Positions 22,241-34,897 of a stretch of DNA of 64,000 bases are shown here, piece after piece. Position 1 is the first letter of the stretch, and each line of letters opens with the position of its first letter. The notes below the pieces were generated by a model. The model was not told where the DNA came from, ran no database searches, and saw nothing but the letters and a program-made list of their open reading frames with translations. Both the position numbers and the translations under genes were made by a program. Source of the stretch: Balaenoptera acutorostrata (Eukaryota > Chordata > Mammalia > Artiodactyla > Balaenopteridae); the NCBI RefSeq assembly GCF_949987535.1, contig NC_080082.1:45386874-45450873 (forward strand), in the 5' to 3' direction.

Positions 22241-25200
22241 CCTCATTTAAATGAGCACTGTCGAGATTGCCACAGTCCCCACCACTCCCAACAGTCTCCC
22301 GGGCCCTGAGGCTGAGGGCAGCAGCAGTTGTCTTGAAGGTCACATGATCTTTCTTGTCCCTGGCCCCGTCTCTCATCTATGTCACCTGCTTGACCCCCAT
22401 AGGCATCTGGGATTACACCCCCTTGTTTAATGGTTGGAATTTGATGTCCTCCATATTCTAAGCATATAAGGTAGAGGTCACTAAGGCCCAAATCCCAGGA
22501 TAGTTTACATGTGGGAAAATAGTGTACTAGTGGGAAATGTTTAAAACCAAGGTCACACCCAGGCGGGTTTCCTTTCACCTGCTGCCAATCACCTGTGCTC
22601 CATGCTCCCACCTCTAGCCTGAGTAGCCTGCCCCTGCGTTCCCCAGTACTCCTGCTGCCTCTGGTGGACCAAGCCCTCTACACCACCTCCTCTGTGGTTC
22701 TTTCTTTACTTCTTCCCTCCCCCAGGCTCCCAAAGCAGTGGCCACACTCCCAAACTCTCTTTCTCTTGCTTCACCTGTCCACTACCAAAAGATGAAACTC
22801 AACCAAAGAACAACCCAGAAACCAATTTCCTGCCTCCAGCCCCATCCCCAGTCTCAGCCATCCTGAGCCTACTGTTAGGAGAAAGCACGCTGATTAAATT
22901 AACCAACGGCTGTCCCATTGTGGGTCCTCCTGCAATCCCTTCCATGCCAGCGGGGGCTCCTCCACTCACCTAGCTGCCAAGCCGGACCCTGGGAGCCATC
23001 CTCGCCACCTCCCCTTCCCTCGCCGCCCACACCGCCTCTCACCAAGTCCTCTGACTCTGCTTCCTCAGTCCTGCAGATTCCGGCCCCCCTGCCTCCCCTT
23101 CCTTCCCTCCAGGCTGCGGCCACAGCCTCCGACTGGACTTTCTGCTTCTAGCCCCTTAACGTCTTTGAAAGCACTTTCCACGCAGTTGAAGAATAAAGTT
23201 TCTGCACTGCAAATCTGATTAGCCCCACAGCTACACCTCCACCCTCACTGCCCCCGCCCCCAGCTTAAAATATTTAATGACCCCATCGCTTTCAGATAAA
23301 CTCGGTGTTTGAGTTCAGGTGCATTTGCCAGCAAGGGTTAGAAATCCCTTCACGTAGCTCAAGAACGGGGAGGGGTGATTCTCAGGACAAAACTTTTGTG
23401 GGTGCAAAGGGGAGGCAGGCAGGCAGTGCAAGACAGGCAGGGCCTGTGTGCTGGCACTTTGCCTTTGTTCCTGCAGCTCCCTTTCTTCCTGTTCCTCCTC
23501 ATCCTCCATGGCTCCTGGGTTCCTCCAGAGTTCTTCATCCTCTGAGGAGCCTTCCCTTCCCATCTCAGGATGTGTTAGTGGTTCCCTCCATCCTCCATGA
23601 AGTGGGGACAGGTCCTGGTCACTCCCCTGTGCCTATAGAGCTCTACGTCATGGCCACTGGTGGGGGGGTCTGGGGAGACTCAGATGCCACCTGCCTCCTG
23701 GACTCTGCCTCTGCAGTCCCGTAGAGAGTGCAGGACCCAGGTGTAGCGGAGCAAGACCCCAGCCCCAGAAGTGATGAACAGACCAAAAAAGGCTCGAGAA
23801 GAGCAGACCAGGGTGTGAGTTCTACTTCCCTCTGCGCCCCATGGGAAATGCTGGCTGTGACGAGGGCTCACAGATGTGGTCCTCGGGATGCCCCTGAGGT
23901 CTGGGAGACCCCCACACAGCCTTCCCCTCAGGGCTGACCTGTCTGCCATGTGCCTGGTCAGACCTTGAATGTGGGGACGTTCCTGTCCTGCCACTTCCTG
24001 GAGAAAGCAGGCCTTCCTTGGTTTTCCCTGGTCCTCCGTGCAACTCCAGCTCTGGAGTCTGAGGTTTGAGGATGGAACTCTGTCTGTCACTCGCCTGGGT
24101 CCTTTGTGACTTTGGGGATCTGGAGTCTTGCCTGTCATCTTCCAGATGGAAGTTCCAAGGTTGGACTGGGGCTGGGCACACACAAGGCTCAAAAAGGCCC
24201 TTGTGATTGAAAAATGAAGGAAAGGGTGATGTAAGCAGACTTGTTCCATTTTACTACCATCCAGAGTCCAGGCGGGAGGGGCTGTGCTGTGAGGCAAGGC
24301 TTCCAAGGCCCTCCAGGGGTCACTTCTGGGTCCCCAAGGAGTGTCTGGACTCAGGAATCATTGTTCCCAGGGCTACTATTGCAGGGTGTCACTTATTAGT
24401 AATTGAAGGACATTCCTTTTAATGGACTAAGAACACCTAAAGAGGACAGCAGCCATCAGTTAAATAAACAAGCCATCTCATTCAAACATTTATCAGTCCC
24501 AGAAAACTCTGCTAACCCCTCAGCTCTCTAAAGAACTTGCCTGGGGCATGGACCCTTGCCAAATGTTAACCTTAGGGCAGGGACCAAAAATAAACACCAG
24601 GGCCCAGAATCAGAAGGGCTTAGATATGGGGAGGGTCTCATCCTGTTTTCCCTTGGAATGCAGAGGCCAAGGCCATGGCGTGAGTGCACCGATAGCTTAC
24701 TGGGGACATAACCCAGTGAGTGGGGGGGGGGGGAAGGGGTGGAACCAGTACAAGGATGCCACACTGAGTATGCCACCTTGTGCTTGATCCCGAGGGACCT
24801 TCTGAAGAGTCGAATGACATGCAACTCTCAACTGTCCACCTGGGGAGACAAAATGGGGGCATGGTTACCTGTTGGCACTGTCCCCCACCGGTCAGGGTGA
24901 CCTCCACATACGCAGGTTGCCTATGTGTGTCCCACTCAATTTCAGCACGTGGTAAGAGGCTTGTTCTGTGGGCTGGGTTAGAGGGTGTTACATGGCACCT
25001 GGCCCATGAGAGCGGTCTGATGCAGGGAGGCAGGGATGCAGGGATGAAAGGGGATGTTCCAGGCTTGGTAAGAAGCAGAAGCCATCTGTCTCTGAGACCC
25101 CAGGGGATACTGGAGGAAGCAGGGCATCACACAGGCCCTCCCAGGTAGAAAGGGGTCTCAGCTGTCCGGTGGCGGTTGTGTGTTGGTCAGACCCCTTCAA

Positions 25201-25839
25201 GGTGGAGGCTGATGTCAGAAATCTCAGGCATCCTTTGAAGATGAGCAGGAAGACCTGTGACCAGGGACCACGACGGCCCTCCTAGAGTCTGCCTCCACAG
25301 GCTGGCCGGCTCTTGCGCCTTGCTGCTTCCCGCCTCTGTCTGTGGGTGGAAGTATCGGGGCCGCTGGTGCCAATGCCAGTACGCCAGGGCCTCCAGATTT
25401 TGTTTCACTTGGTGGCTCTTAGCAACATGTTTCTTGCATTCTGCTCATTCTGTTTCACATTTCACACTTCCCCAGGCTGAGAGATCCATCCATCTAGTGC
25501 AAACGCTTCTGACAGGGCTGGGGTGGAGGAAACCCCTGCTGGGCCGGATCAGGGGAATTCAAAAGAGCTTGCTGACGGGGACACTGGTCAGGACAGCTCC
25601 GCACTGACGATGTCCTTGCCCACTCCACCCTCCCTTTCCCCAGTTCCTTCCTGGCCTTGCAAGTCCCTCTGGGAGCTAGCGGTTGCCCTGCACGCTCCTG
25701 CCACCTCCACCCTCATCCCAGCCCCTCTGAGCACCCAGGGGGCTGGGGTGACCCTGCCACCTCCTGAATCACCTCCATATCTCCAAACAGGCCTCACGCT
25801 TTTACCCTGCAGTGACAATTTTGAAAGTTTTCTTTTCTA
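22241..25839. other. Long unique stretch, no gene recognised
   Basis: 3.6 kb without a recognised repeat family. It contains a run of 12 G at 24722-24733. The longest frame (23680-24306, minus, 208 codons) has no domain and no plausible exon boundary. A GC-rich pyrimidine block lies at 22960-23130. Confidence 0.4.
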
Positions 25840-26960
25840 CCTTCTCACATTCTCTAGTCAAGTAGAAAAAAACTCTTCTAATTTCCTGTCTCTCTCTATA
25901 TATAGACATTTATATTTATTTATAATTAATTTTTTTGCACAGAATTTCCTTTATTTTCCCTCTCTTTGGCAGCTCTAGATTAATTTGAACCCCGAGATTG
26001 CTGTGTACATATCTATGCCTCTGTTTATCTAAATTTTAAATTTTAAATCTATAATAACATTCAGAATTAGTTCACAAAACTGGATTACACAAAGCCAGCA
26101 GGTTTAAAAATATTTCAAAGATGTTGCTTTCATGCTTCAAATCCTTGAAAAGCCAAATACATTCACTTCTGAAACTAAGTCTTGGGTTTTGCTGAAAAAA
26201 AAAATAAGAAAAGTGTTTAATAGCACATATGGCATAATTTTATTTGACATCTGTTTTGTAACAAACAATATTTAGCTCACTTATTTGCTGAATGATACAG
26301 TACACAGTGCAAACAAAAAGTCCAATGAACAGTTTTTACAGAGTTTGTAATATATCAATATTTATTGCAAAAGAATGCGAAACTTAAACATTTAAGTGTG
26401 TTATTGATTGTAATATGCAAAACATTGATTACTGTATGTTGCCATTGCAAAAAAAAAAAGTGTACTAAATGCCTTCTGGGGTATGAAAATGAGGTATATT
26501 TCGGCAAGAGGAGCTTTCCCGCTCCCCTTGGTGACATTTAGCCTTAGGTCTGCTCCCCCCTTGTTTGTGTCATCCTATCGAAGACAGCTGTCAATATATT
26601 TAGGATGCTTTAGCTCATAACAGCAAAAATGGTGAGACTATTGGCTTAATTGCAAGGAGTGATTGATTTTAATGGAAACAACATTTAAAAACTCAGAATG
26701 CACTTTGTGTTGGCAGTACTAGTAGAATGCTCTAATGAATTGAAGCCTCACACAGAAATGCATGGTACTCACCACAAAGACTAGCAAAGGACAACAATGG
26801 TTGACACATTCTTTTCTTTTTTTTTACTCTAAAGTTGAAATACATTATTTGTTTACATAATTGGACAAGAGGAACCAACGCAGAGTAGAATCAGATGTCA
26901 CCTGGTGCAGAAAGCAAACACCAAAACTCTGGTGAGTGAAGCAGCAAGCAGGACACTGAT
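25840..26960. other. AT-rich island, candidate conserved element
   Basis: Over 1 kb of AT-rich DNA with no assignable repeat, with 'tctgttttgtaacaaacaat' and 'agtgattgattttaatgga'. It contains short poly-A/T runs. This is one of the largest islands in the window; conservation must be tested. Confidence 0.4.
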
Positions 26961-27319
26961 GTTACTTTTATTATAATCATTATTACTGGAAAAATAATAT
27001 TGGAAAATATTGAAACAGACAGTTCTTCGAGTTGCAGGCAGGAAGAAATGACAAGGACTCCCTGTCCTGTTTAGGTTCTGGGTGGGGGTGTGTATTTTTC
27101 CTCGACTCGACCTCAGGAAAATAACAAAGGCAGCCAAGAGGAGTCGGCTTGGCTGGAGGGTCTCATGGGATGGGCTCGAGCACATTCAGGAGCCCCCAGA
27201 ACAAGACTCTGGAAGAGGGGAACACTGCCAGAGGGTTCCTCTGGAGTCAGGACCTCCGCCCAGGGCCAGGACTCTTACAGATCTGTTCACTCTAGTGGAC
27301 TTTCAGACTTCCAGAAGAA
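26961..27319. other. Unique non-coding sequence
   Basis: No recognised repeat or exon. Confidence 0.4.
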
Positions 27320-27425
27320 TAATCATAACAGCGATGACAAAAACAACAGCTCACACTTGCTGGGCACTCTGCACTCTGGACACCAGGTAGAGAGCCTCAC
27401 ACACGTCCCCTCGTGCATCCCTCTA
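27320..27425 (-). mobile_element. MIR fragment
   Basis: 'taatcataacagcgatgaca', 'aacaacagctcacacttgct' and 'gggcactctgcactctgga' are the complement of the MIR 3' end. Confidence 0.65.
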
Positions 27426-27859
27426 GGGCGGCCCCCGAAAAGCTCTCCTCAGACTCAGAGGGCTGTGGTCACTTTGTAAATGACATGGCTGTGTCTTCCA
27501 GTTTGCAATAGTTTCTCCTTGGTAATTGGCGCCTACTGTGTGCTGGCACTCTCCAGACTCTGAGTACCAGGGGTTGGCTACAGCAGGGATGAGGAGACCA
27601 GGTCCCCGTCCTCTGGTTGCTGGTGGCCGAGGTCTTCCATGAACCCATATTTGTATACAAGTAGCAGTCAACTCAGCCAGCCACGCTGGGGAACGGCAGA
27701 GCTCCAGGTGGCTGTGGGGTGTGATCAGTTCCCCTTCCTCGGGGCATCCTCCTGGAGCTGAGACCAGATGCAGGCAGCCGGGGCGCCGCTGGTTCTCCAG
27801 GCTGTGTCCCCTCAGCTGTGATGGATTCCCAGTCCCAGTGGCTGTCTCTGCCCTGGTGG
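27426..27859. other. Unique GC-rich sequence
   Basis: A weak 'gcctactgtgtgctggcact' word at about 27531 resembles MIR/L2 tails but does not extend. No exon recognised. Confidence 0.4.
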
Positions 27860-27979
27860 GCATCACCACCCTTCCTTTTAACTTCTCTCAGCCTCAGTGC
27901 CCACATTTGTAAAAAGAGGGTTAGATGAGGTAACCAGCAGAAAGGACTATGCAGCGCCTGGCACAGAGGAAGCGCTCAG
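27860..27979 (+). mobile_element. MIR fragment cut by a SINE insertion
   Basis: 'ttaacttctctcagcctcag', 'acatttgtaaaaagagggtt', 'agatgaggtaaccagcagaa' and 'gcgcctggcacagaggaag' follow MIR. It stops at the CHR SINE next to it. Confidence 0.8.
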
Positions 27980-28330
27980 AAAACACCGGTTCTGGGCTTC
28001 CCTGGTGGCACAGTGGTTAAGAATCCGCCTGCCAATGCAGGGGACACCGGTTCCAGCCCTGGTCCGGGAAGATCCCACATGTCGCAGAGCAGCTAAGCCT
28101 GTGTGCCACAACTACTGAGCCAGCTCACCTAGAGCCCGTGCTCTGCAACAAGAGAAGCCACCACAATGAGAAGCACTGCAGCGAAGAATAGCCCCAGCTC
28201 ACTGCAACTAGAGAAATCCCACACGCAGCAATGAAGACCCAAGGCAGCCAAAAATAAATAAATAAATATATATATAAAAAGACAAGTTAGCGAGAGAAAA
28301 GACAGATTTAAAAAAAAAAAAACACCAGTT
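27980..28330 (+). mobile_element. CHR-type SINE, older copy
   Basis: Begins gggcttccctggtggcacag, keeps 'tgccaatgcaggggacacc' and ends in (AAAT)n, AT and poly-A at 28250-28318. Flanks aaaacaccggtt (27980-27991) and aaaacaccagtt (28319-28330) form a 12-bp target-site duplication with one difference. Most CpGs are lost and the A-rich tail has gained other sequence, so this copy is old. Confidence 0.93.
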
Positions 28331-28637
28331 TTTTTGTTGTTGGTTTTTTTGACTTATAAACAACAAACATTTGTTTCTCACAGTCTGGAGGCTGGAAATT
28401 CAAGATTAGGGTGCCCACATTGTAGGGTTCTTGTGAAAGCCCTCTCTTGGGCTGCAGACTGCCAACTTCTCACAGTGTCCTCACATGGTGGACGTCGCTA
28501 GGGAGCTCTGTGTGGCCTCTTTTATAAGAGCACTAACCCCAATCGTGAGGGCCCCACCCTCATGTCCTGGTCACCTCCCAAAGGCTCCACCTCTTAATAC
28601 CATCACACTGAGGATGGGGGAAACACCAGTTTTTGTT
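28331..28637 (+). mobile_element. Old common interspersed repeat, second copy
   Basis: 'ataaacaacaaacatttgtt', 'tctcacagtctggaggctgg', 'agtgtcctcacatggtggac', 'ggcctcttttataagagcac' and 'ccaccctcatgtcctggtca' belong to the family also seen at 13.73 kb. The word aaacaccagttttt occurs on both sides (28320 and 28620), so it may have its own duplication. Confidence 0.75.
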
Positions 28638-28699
28638 TGTATGGTTCTTATTAATTGTTGATACTCTCCACCACTGCTAAGGTGATCATGGTGCGAGGT

Positions 28700-28870
28700 C
28701 TTGACTTTTATGTAGCCTCTCTGAGCCTCAGTTGCTTGTCGCTAAGTGGAGACAACACTCCATCGTAGACCTCATAGGGCTGCTGGGAGGATTAACCTGA
28801 GGTATCCGCATATAGTGTTTTGCACAATCCTGTCCAGAACAAGCACTGAAACGTGCAGCGATAGTCACAA
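28700..28870 (+). mobile_element. MIR SINE
   Basis: 'cctctctgagcctcagttgc', 'agacctcatagggctgctgg', 'gaggattaacctgaggtatc' and 'aagcactgaaacgtgcag' follow the MIR 3' half. Confidence 0.75.
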
Positions 28871-29199
28871 TAACAGTGCTATTTTCTGATACTGACAGGC
28901 AGACCTGGGTCCACTTGGAAACAAAGAGCCAGCTGCAGCTGGGAAAAGGCGTGTGCTATGAGGCCCACCCTTGCAGCGATGGTAGATGGAGGTGCAGAGA
29001 GGCCGACTCACCTTCTTCTGCAGGAGGAGGCTCTGGCTGTAACAACTGAGATCAGTGACTTGGAGCTAAAACCTGATTCACGGGGCGAAGTGGGAGCCCT
29101 CAGAGCAGCAGCCCACCTACCCCCGTCCTCAGCAGCGTTTAGGAACCATGACGGAAAGAGAAAGCAGAGGCGAACAATGTATGTCACAAGGAAATAAGA
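28871..29199. other. Unique non-coding sequence
   Basis: No recognised repeat or exon. Confidence 0.4.
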
Positions 29200-29800
29200 A
29201 CATTGCACAACCAGAATAAATAATAATATTTTTTTCTGGCTTTAATGAAACTCTATAGATATAAAAAGCTGGAGAAAGGGAATTTTTTTTTTCACAGACC
29301 TTAATTATAGCAGGGTTGTTAGTAAATTTACTGAATTACAAATGTAAAATATTCTGATGGCCTGAGTAAAACCACATATTTAAGCCTTCTAAATGAACAT
29401 TTCTGTTTTTTGAGTAATTTGTACCATCTGTGTCAAAATTCTGAGTCTAAAAAAAAAAGCAGTGGAACAAATGTTGGTTCCATAAAACAGTCCTAGTTCA
29501 TTGTTGAAATTGTCACACATTAACATTGCAGGCCATCTGGGAAGACAAAAGCCTCTAACCAGATTGCAGAGATGATTTTATTGGTCTGGTATTAATCAGG
29601 ATGTGGCATAATATTTAAGCAGAGAGGAGAGATGAGGTGAAGTGGAGCCCTCCATCCGCCCTAACTGTGCATGAATTGTACAAAAGCCCTCTCACACTGT
29701 GGCAACGGGGCATTTTTAAAGCCGGTTTCATCATTGGAAAATGTAAATAAAAGGCAAGGTAATATTTCCAGTTTGGAAGCATGCACACAAAGCACAGAAA
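29200..29800. other. AT-rich island, candidate conserved element
   Basis: Repeat-poor AT-rich DNA with 'accttaattatagcaggg' and 'ctggtattaatcaggatgtg' (TAATC-type homeodomain words). Inference only. Confidence 0.4.
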
Positions 29801-31024
29801 CTTCATGGACGGGGCGGCTGGCTCACGGGGAGGGAAAACTCTCCCTGGGCGGGCTTTCGCAGGACCATGCTGGAATTAAGCAGAACGGAATTTCCCTTTA
29901 TCCCAGAGCATCGAGCAAAAGACCCCATGCCCAGGATGGCCAGTGGCTCTCCATACTGTTGCATGTCCACTGTGAGGCTAGAGCAGCCTAGGACGAGACT
30001 GGGGCCATCTCCTGTGGCTTGGGCTCCCTGGCCTGTCACCCTGTGGCTGGGGGTCCCTGGGCCTGTGGCAGACCCCAGCCTAGGTCACACCTTTCCTGGC
30101 TCGTGCCCAGGCGCAGCTTCAATCAGCTCGAGAGTGGGGGGCTCCGCGGAGCATCCCATGGGCCACTTAGGATTCACAGTGGCGGGGCAGAGACGTCAAG
30201 GTGATAGTTTAGACTGGGCTGTGACTTCTGCTGGCCTTTCCACTCAGTGGGCGCATGTCCCCGGGTGAGAGTGTGAGCGTGGCAGTCGAGAATCTGATGT
30301 TCCCCTGGTGGGGTCCACCTCCTCCCATGGTGTGAGCTCCCACAGAGTTCAGGGAGATGCCTGTGTTTAAAGACATGTTTTCATACAACAGGCCCTGTAA
30401 CAGCCGCCAGCTTGATGGAAGGAGCAGCACTGGCCGTGCTTCATAAGGGAATTTCAAGGGAAATGTTGACTTTGCTCTCACTTCACCTTATGCACTGATA
30501 GGATCCAACCCCCACGTGCTGTGTGATGTGACTCGTGATTGAAGACGTCCAGGGGCATCCAGGCCACTGCTGGCGAAGGAGGAGGACCTGTATCCTTGTG
30601 GCCTGCTGTGGGGTTGAGAGCCTCAGTGCCCAGGCCAGCCCGAGGCCTCAGGCCTGCCTGAGGAGAGCTGGGCAGATTTGCAAAGCTGTGGAGGGAAGCA
30701 GGGGTCTGGTTCCCTGTTGGGCTGACTTCGTCCTTTGTTCCTTGCCTATCAGGAGGTCATGAAGGGAGAACTGTCCCTTCTAGACTGGAAGTATCCACCT
30801 GGACTCCAAATTCCAAGAACCTGTAAAGTCTTCTCCATCGCCTGCCCCATTCTGGAGGGGAGAGAGATCCCTGGCCACAGGAAGTGAGTTCAGTTTTCAG
30901 GAAAAACTTACCGGAAACAGTGAGGGAAATGACAGAAGGGAATGCAAGTTGCTATGTCCCCGGAGCTCAAATAATTAGTGCATGACTGTCACAATTGTGG
31001 GATGCATCCAGAGGCTCTCTTAAA
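29801..31024. other. Unique non-coding sequence
   Basis: No recognised repeat or exon; GC content rises again. Confidence 0.4.
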
Positions 31025-31330
31025 AACAGAAGTGGATCACTCTACTCTGGTGTGTAAAACCCTTTGATGGCTCCCACTTGTCCCTGGGAGAGAGGCCAGA
31101 ACCCCCGTGAGGCACTACAAGAGCTTGGCCCTCTCCCTTGGGTTCCCACAGAAAGGGCCTTTCCCCACTCCTCTCCACAGGTCCTCTGCATATGCTGTTC
31201 TCGCTGCCTGGAGCTCTCCGTGCTTGCCACCTCTGTTGGACCAGTGAATTCCTTTCCTTCTTTCAATGCTAATTCAGGCAGTACTTCTTTAAAAACATAA
31301 TCCTTGGGTTTCATAACACCCTGCACTTTT
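31025..31330 (+). mobile_element. L2 LINE fragment
   Basis: 'aagtggatcactctactctg', 'gtgtaaaaccctttgatggc', 'tacaagagcttggccctctc' and 'gcatatgctgttctcgctgc' follow the L2 3' region in order. Confidence 0.8.
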
Positions 31331-31983
31331 CCTTTGCTTACGAGTCAGTGTTTTAATTAAATAACTTGTGTAATTACTGTTTGTGCCTTCATATCTTAAT
31401 ACAAGAAGATCCCCTATTTTCCCAATGAAAAGAGGAGAACATTTTTGGGAGGTGCTGCTTGCATGTATAGACTTTCAAGGAAGTAGTCAAAATAGTTTAG
31501 TTCCCCTTTAAAAGTGTTTTTGTTGTGGTACATACTTGAAATCACATCTTGTATAAGATGGTGCTGTCATTTAGGAACACTTTTTCATTTTCCCACACTG
31601 GGAATCCCTTGTATTTAAACTCCCTGTAAGCACCTCCACCTCATTGCCTTCACTATCAGGGGTCGTATCCTCAGGCCCTGCCTGCAGCCATCTGTGGGAT
31701 GCAGGACTGTTTGAATCTATGAGGATGATGTCAAGAATGGTACCTGAAGCCATGAGCATCATTTGCTATCCGTGTTCTCCATAAAATAACCACTTCCTGG
31801 ATTGCTTCTTTATGTGACCCTTAAAAGGCTGCTTTTCAATGACTTCCAGCACCTGCAATTTTGAGATCACACCCCCTTCCCATGAATAATTATTATAGTT
31901 CCGTTTATTTTCTTTGTCTTTTTTTTTTTCCTTTACTGATCCCATCAGGTGACTTCTATGAGCACCCAGAGTTAGCACTGATT
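31331..31983. other. Unique AT-rich sequence
   Basis: No recognised repeat. It contains the target site of the L1 nest at its end. Confidence 0.4.
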
Positions 31984-32592
31984 AAAACCTGTAGGACTAT
32001 TGACCCACCTCCTAGAGTAATGAGAATAAAAACAGAAATAAACAAACAGGACCTAATTAAACTTAAAAGCTTTTGCACAGCAAAGGAAACCATAAACAAG
32101 ATGAAAAAGATAACCCTCAGAATGGGAGAAAATATTTACAAACGAAGCAACTGACAAAGGATTAATCTCCAAAATGTACAAACAGCTCATGCAGCTCAAT
32201 ATCAAAAAAACAAACAACCCAATCCAAAAATGGGTGGAAGACCTAAATAGACATTTCTCCAAAGAAGACATACAGATGGCCAATAAACACATGAAAAGAT
32301 GCTCAACATCATTAATTATTAGAGAAATGCAAATCAAAACTACAAGGAGGTATCACCTCACACTGGTCAGAATGTCCATCATCAAAAAATCTACAAACAA
32401 TAATAGCTGGAGAGGGTGTGGAGAAAAGGGAACCCTCATACACTGTTGGTGGGAATGTAAATTGATACAGCCACTATGGAAAACAGTATAGAGGTTCCTT
32501 AAAAAACTAAAAATAGAACTACCATATGACCCAGCAATCCCACTACTGGGCATATACCCAGAGAAAACCATAATTCAAAAAGACACATGCAC
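31984..32592 (+). mobile_element. Older L1, left part (5'-truncated)
   Basis: L1 sequence begins at 32000 with ttgacccacctcctagagta, inside the C-terminal region of ORF2. It runs to 32592, where a younger L1 interrupts it, and resumes at 34914. The left target-site duplication aaaacctgtaggacta is at 31984-31999 and follows 'gatt', which fits a TTTT/AA endonuclease nick on the other strand. It has stops and indels. Confidence 0.95.
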
Positions 32593-34507
32593 TTACCTCA
32601 ACATAATAAAGGCCATATATGACAAACCCACAGCCAACATCATTCTCAATGGTGAGAAGCTGAAACCATTTCCACTAAGATCAGGAACAAGATAAGGTTG
32701 CCCACTCTCACCACTATTATTCATAGTTTTGAGAGTTTTAGCCACAGCAATCAGAGAAGAAAAATAAATGAAAAGAATCCAAATCAGAAAAGAAGAAGTA
32801 AAACTGTCACTGTTTGCAGATGACATGATACTATACATAGAGAATCCTAAAGATGCTACCAGAAAACTACTAGAGCTGACCAATGAATTTGGTAAAGTAG
32901 CAGGATACAAAATTAATGCACAGAAATCTCTTGCATTCCTATACACTAATGATGAAAACTCTTAAAGAGAAATTAAGGAAACACTCCCATTTACCATTGC
33001 AACAAAAAGAATAAAGTACCTAGGAATAAACCTACCTAAGGAGACAAAAGACCTGTATGCAGAAAACTGTAAGACACTGATGAAAGAAATTAAAGATGAT
33101 ACAAACAGATGGAGAGATATACTATGTTCTTGGATTGGAAGAATCAACATTGTGAAAATGACTATACTACCCAAAGCAATCTACAGATTCAATGCAATCC
33201 CTATCAAACTATGAATGGCATTTTTCACAAAACTAGAACAAAAAATTTTACAATTTGTATGGAAACACAAAAGACCCTGAATAGCCAAAGTGATCTTGAG
33301 AAAGAAAAATGGAGCTGGAGGAATCAGGCACCCTAACTTTAGACTATACTACAAAGCTACAGTAATCAAGACAGTATGGTACTGGCACAAAAACAGAAAT
33401 ATAGATCAATGGAACAGGATAGAAAGCCCAGAGATAAACCCATGCATATATGGTCCCCTTATCTTTGATAAGGAGGCAAGAGTATACAGTGGAAAAAAGA
33501 CAGCCTCTTTAATAAGTGGTGCTGGGAAAACTGGGCAGCTACATGTAAAAGAGTGAAATTGGAACACTCCCTAACACCATACACAGAAATAAACTCAAAA
33601 TGGATTAAACACCTAAATGTAAGGCCAGACACTATAAAACTGTTAGAGGAAAACATAGACAGAACACTCTATGACATAATCACAGCATGATCCTTTTTGA
33701 CCCACCTCCTAGAGAAATGGAAATAAAAACAAAAATGAACAAATGGGACCTAATGAAACTTAAAAGCTTTTGCACGACAAAGGAAACCATAGACAAGATG
33801 AAAAGACAACCCTCAGAATGGGAGAAAATATTTGCAAATGAAGCAACTGACAAAGGATTAATCTCAAAAATTTACAAGCAGCTCATGCAGCTCAATATCA
33901 AAAAAACAAAAACTCAATCCAAAAATGGGCAGAAGACCTAAATAGACATTTCTCCAAAGAAGATATACAGATTGCCAAGAAACACATGGAAGGATGCTCA
34001 ACATCACTAATCATTAGAGAAATGCAAATCAAAACTACAATGAGGTATCACCTCATACTGGTCAGAATGGCCATTATCAAAAAATCTACAAACAATAAAT
34101 GCCGGAGAGGGTGTGGAGAAAAGGGAACCCTCTTGCACTGTTGGTGGGAATGTAAATTGATACAGCCACTATGGAAAACAGTATGGAGGTTCCTTAAAAA
34201 ACTAAAAATAGAACTACCATATGACCCAGCAATCCCACTACTGGGCATATACCCAGTAGTGAAAACCATAATTCAAAAAGAGTCAGGTACCACAATGTTC
34301 ACTGCAGCACTATTTACAATAGCCAGGACATGGAAGCAACCTAGGTGTACATCAACAGTTGAATGGATAAAGAAGATGTGGCACATATATACAATGGAAC
34401 ATTACTCAGCCATAAAAAGAAATGAAATGGAGGTATTTGTAGTGAGGTGGATGGACCTAGAGTCTGTCATACAGAGTGAAGTAAGTCAGAAAGAGAAAAG
34501 CAAATAG
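32593..34507 (+). pseudogene. L1 ORF2 remnant (endonuclease absent; RT and C-terminal Cys domain)
   Basis: The retained part would cover the RT core and the C-terminal cysteine-rich region of the L1 ORF2 protein. A nonsense change (CAA to TAA) at 32693-32695 hits the Gln of the [10 protein letters not shown] motif, and a second stop lies at 32765-32767. The catalytic FADD motif is still readable at 32813-32824. The frame shifts several times between 33000 and 33986. The last open part (33986-34507) keeps the Cys/His cluster ([14 protein letters not shown]). It is non-functional: no ORF1, no endonuclease and no promoter. Confidence 0.9.
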
Positions 34508-34897
34508 CATATACTAACATATATATGGAATCTAAAAAAAAAAAAAGGTTCTGAAGAACCTAAGGGCAGGACAGGAATAAAGATGCAGATGTAGAGAATG
34601 GACTTGAGGACACGGGGAAGGGGAAGGGTAAGCTGGGGCGAAGTGAGAGAGTGGCACTGACATATATATGCTACCAAATGTAAAACAGATAGCTAGTGGG
34701 AAGCAGCCGCAAAGCACAGGGAGACCAGCTCGGTGCTTTGTGACCACCTAGAGGGGTGGGATAGGGAAGGTGGGAGGGAGATGCAAGAGGGAGGGGATAT
34801 GGGGATATATGTATACATATAGCTGATTCACTTTGTCATACAGCAGAAACTAACACAACAATGTAAAGCAATTATACTCCAATAAAGATGTTAAAAG
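32593..34897 (+). mobile_element. Younger L1, 5'-truncated, inserted in the older L1
   Basis: About 2.3 kb that starts inside the reverse-transcriptase part of ORF2 and runs through the ORF2 stop (34505-34507) and 3' UTR to 'ctccaataaagatgttaaaa'. The 16-bp word aaaaagacacatgcac flanks it (32577-32592 and 34898-34913). Removing it restores an uninterrupted older L1. The A-tail is very short, so it has decayed. Confidence 0.95.

Noticed and set aside
33986..34507. 173-codon frame with Cys/His cluster as a separate zinc-finger gene
   Set aside because: It is the C-terminal end of a dead L1 ORF2, in order with the rest of the L1.
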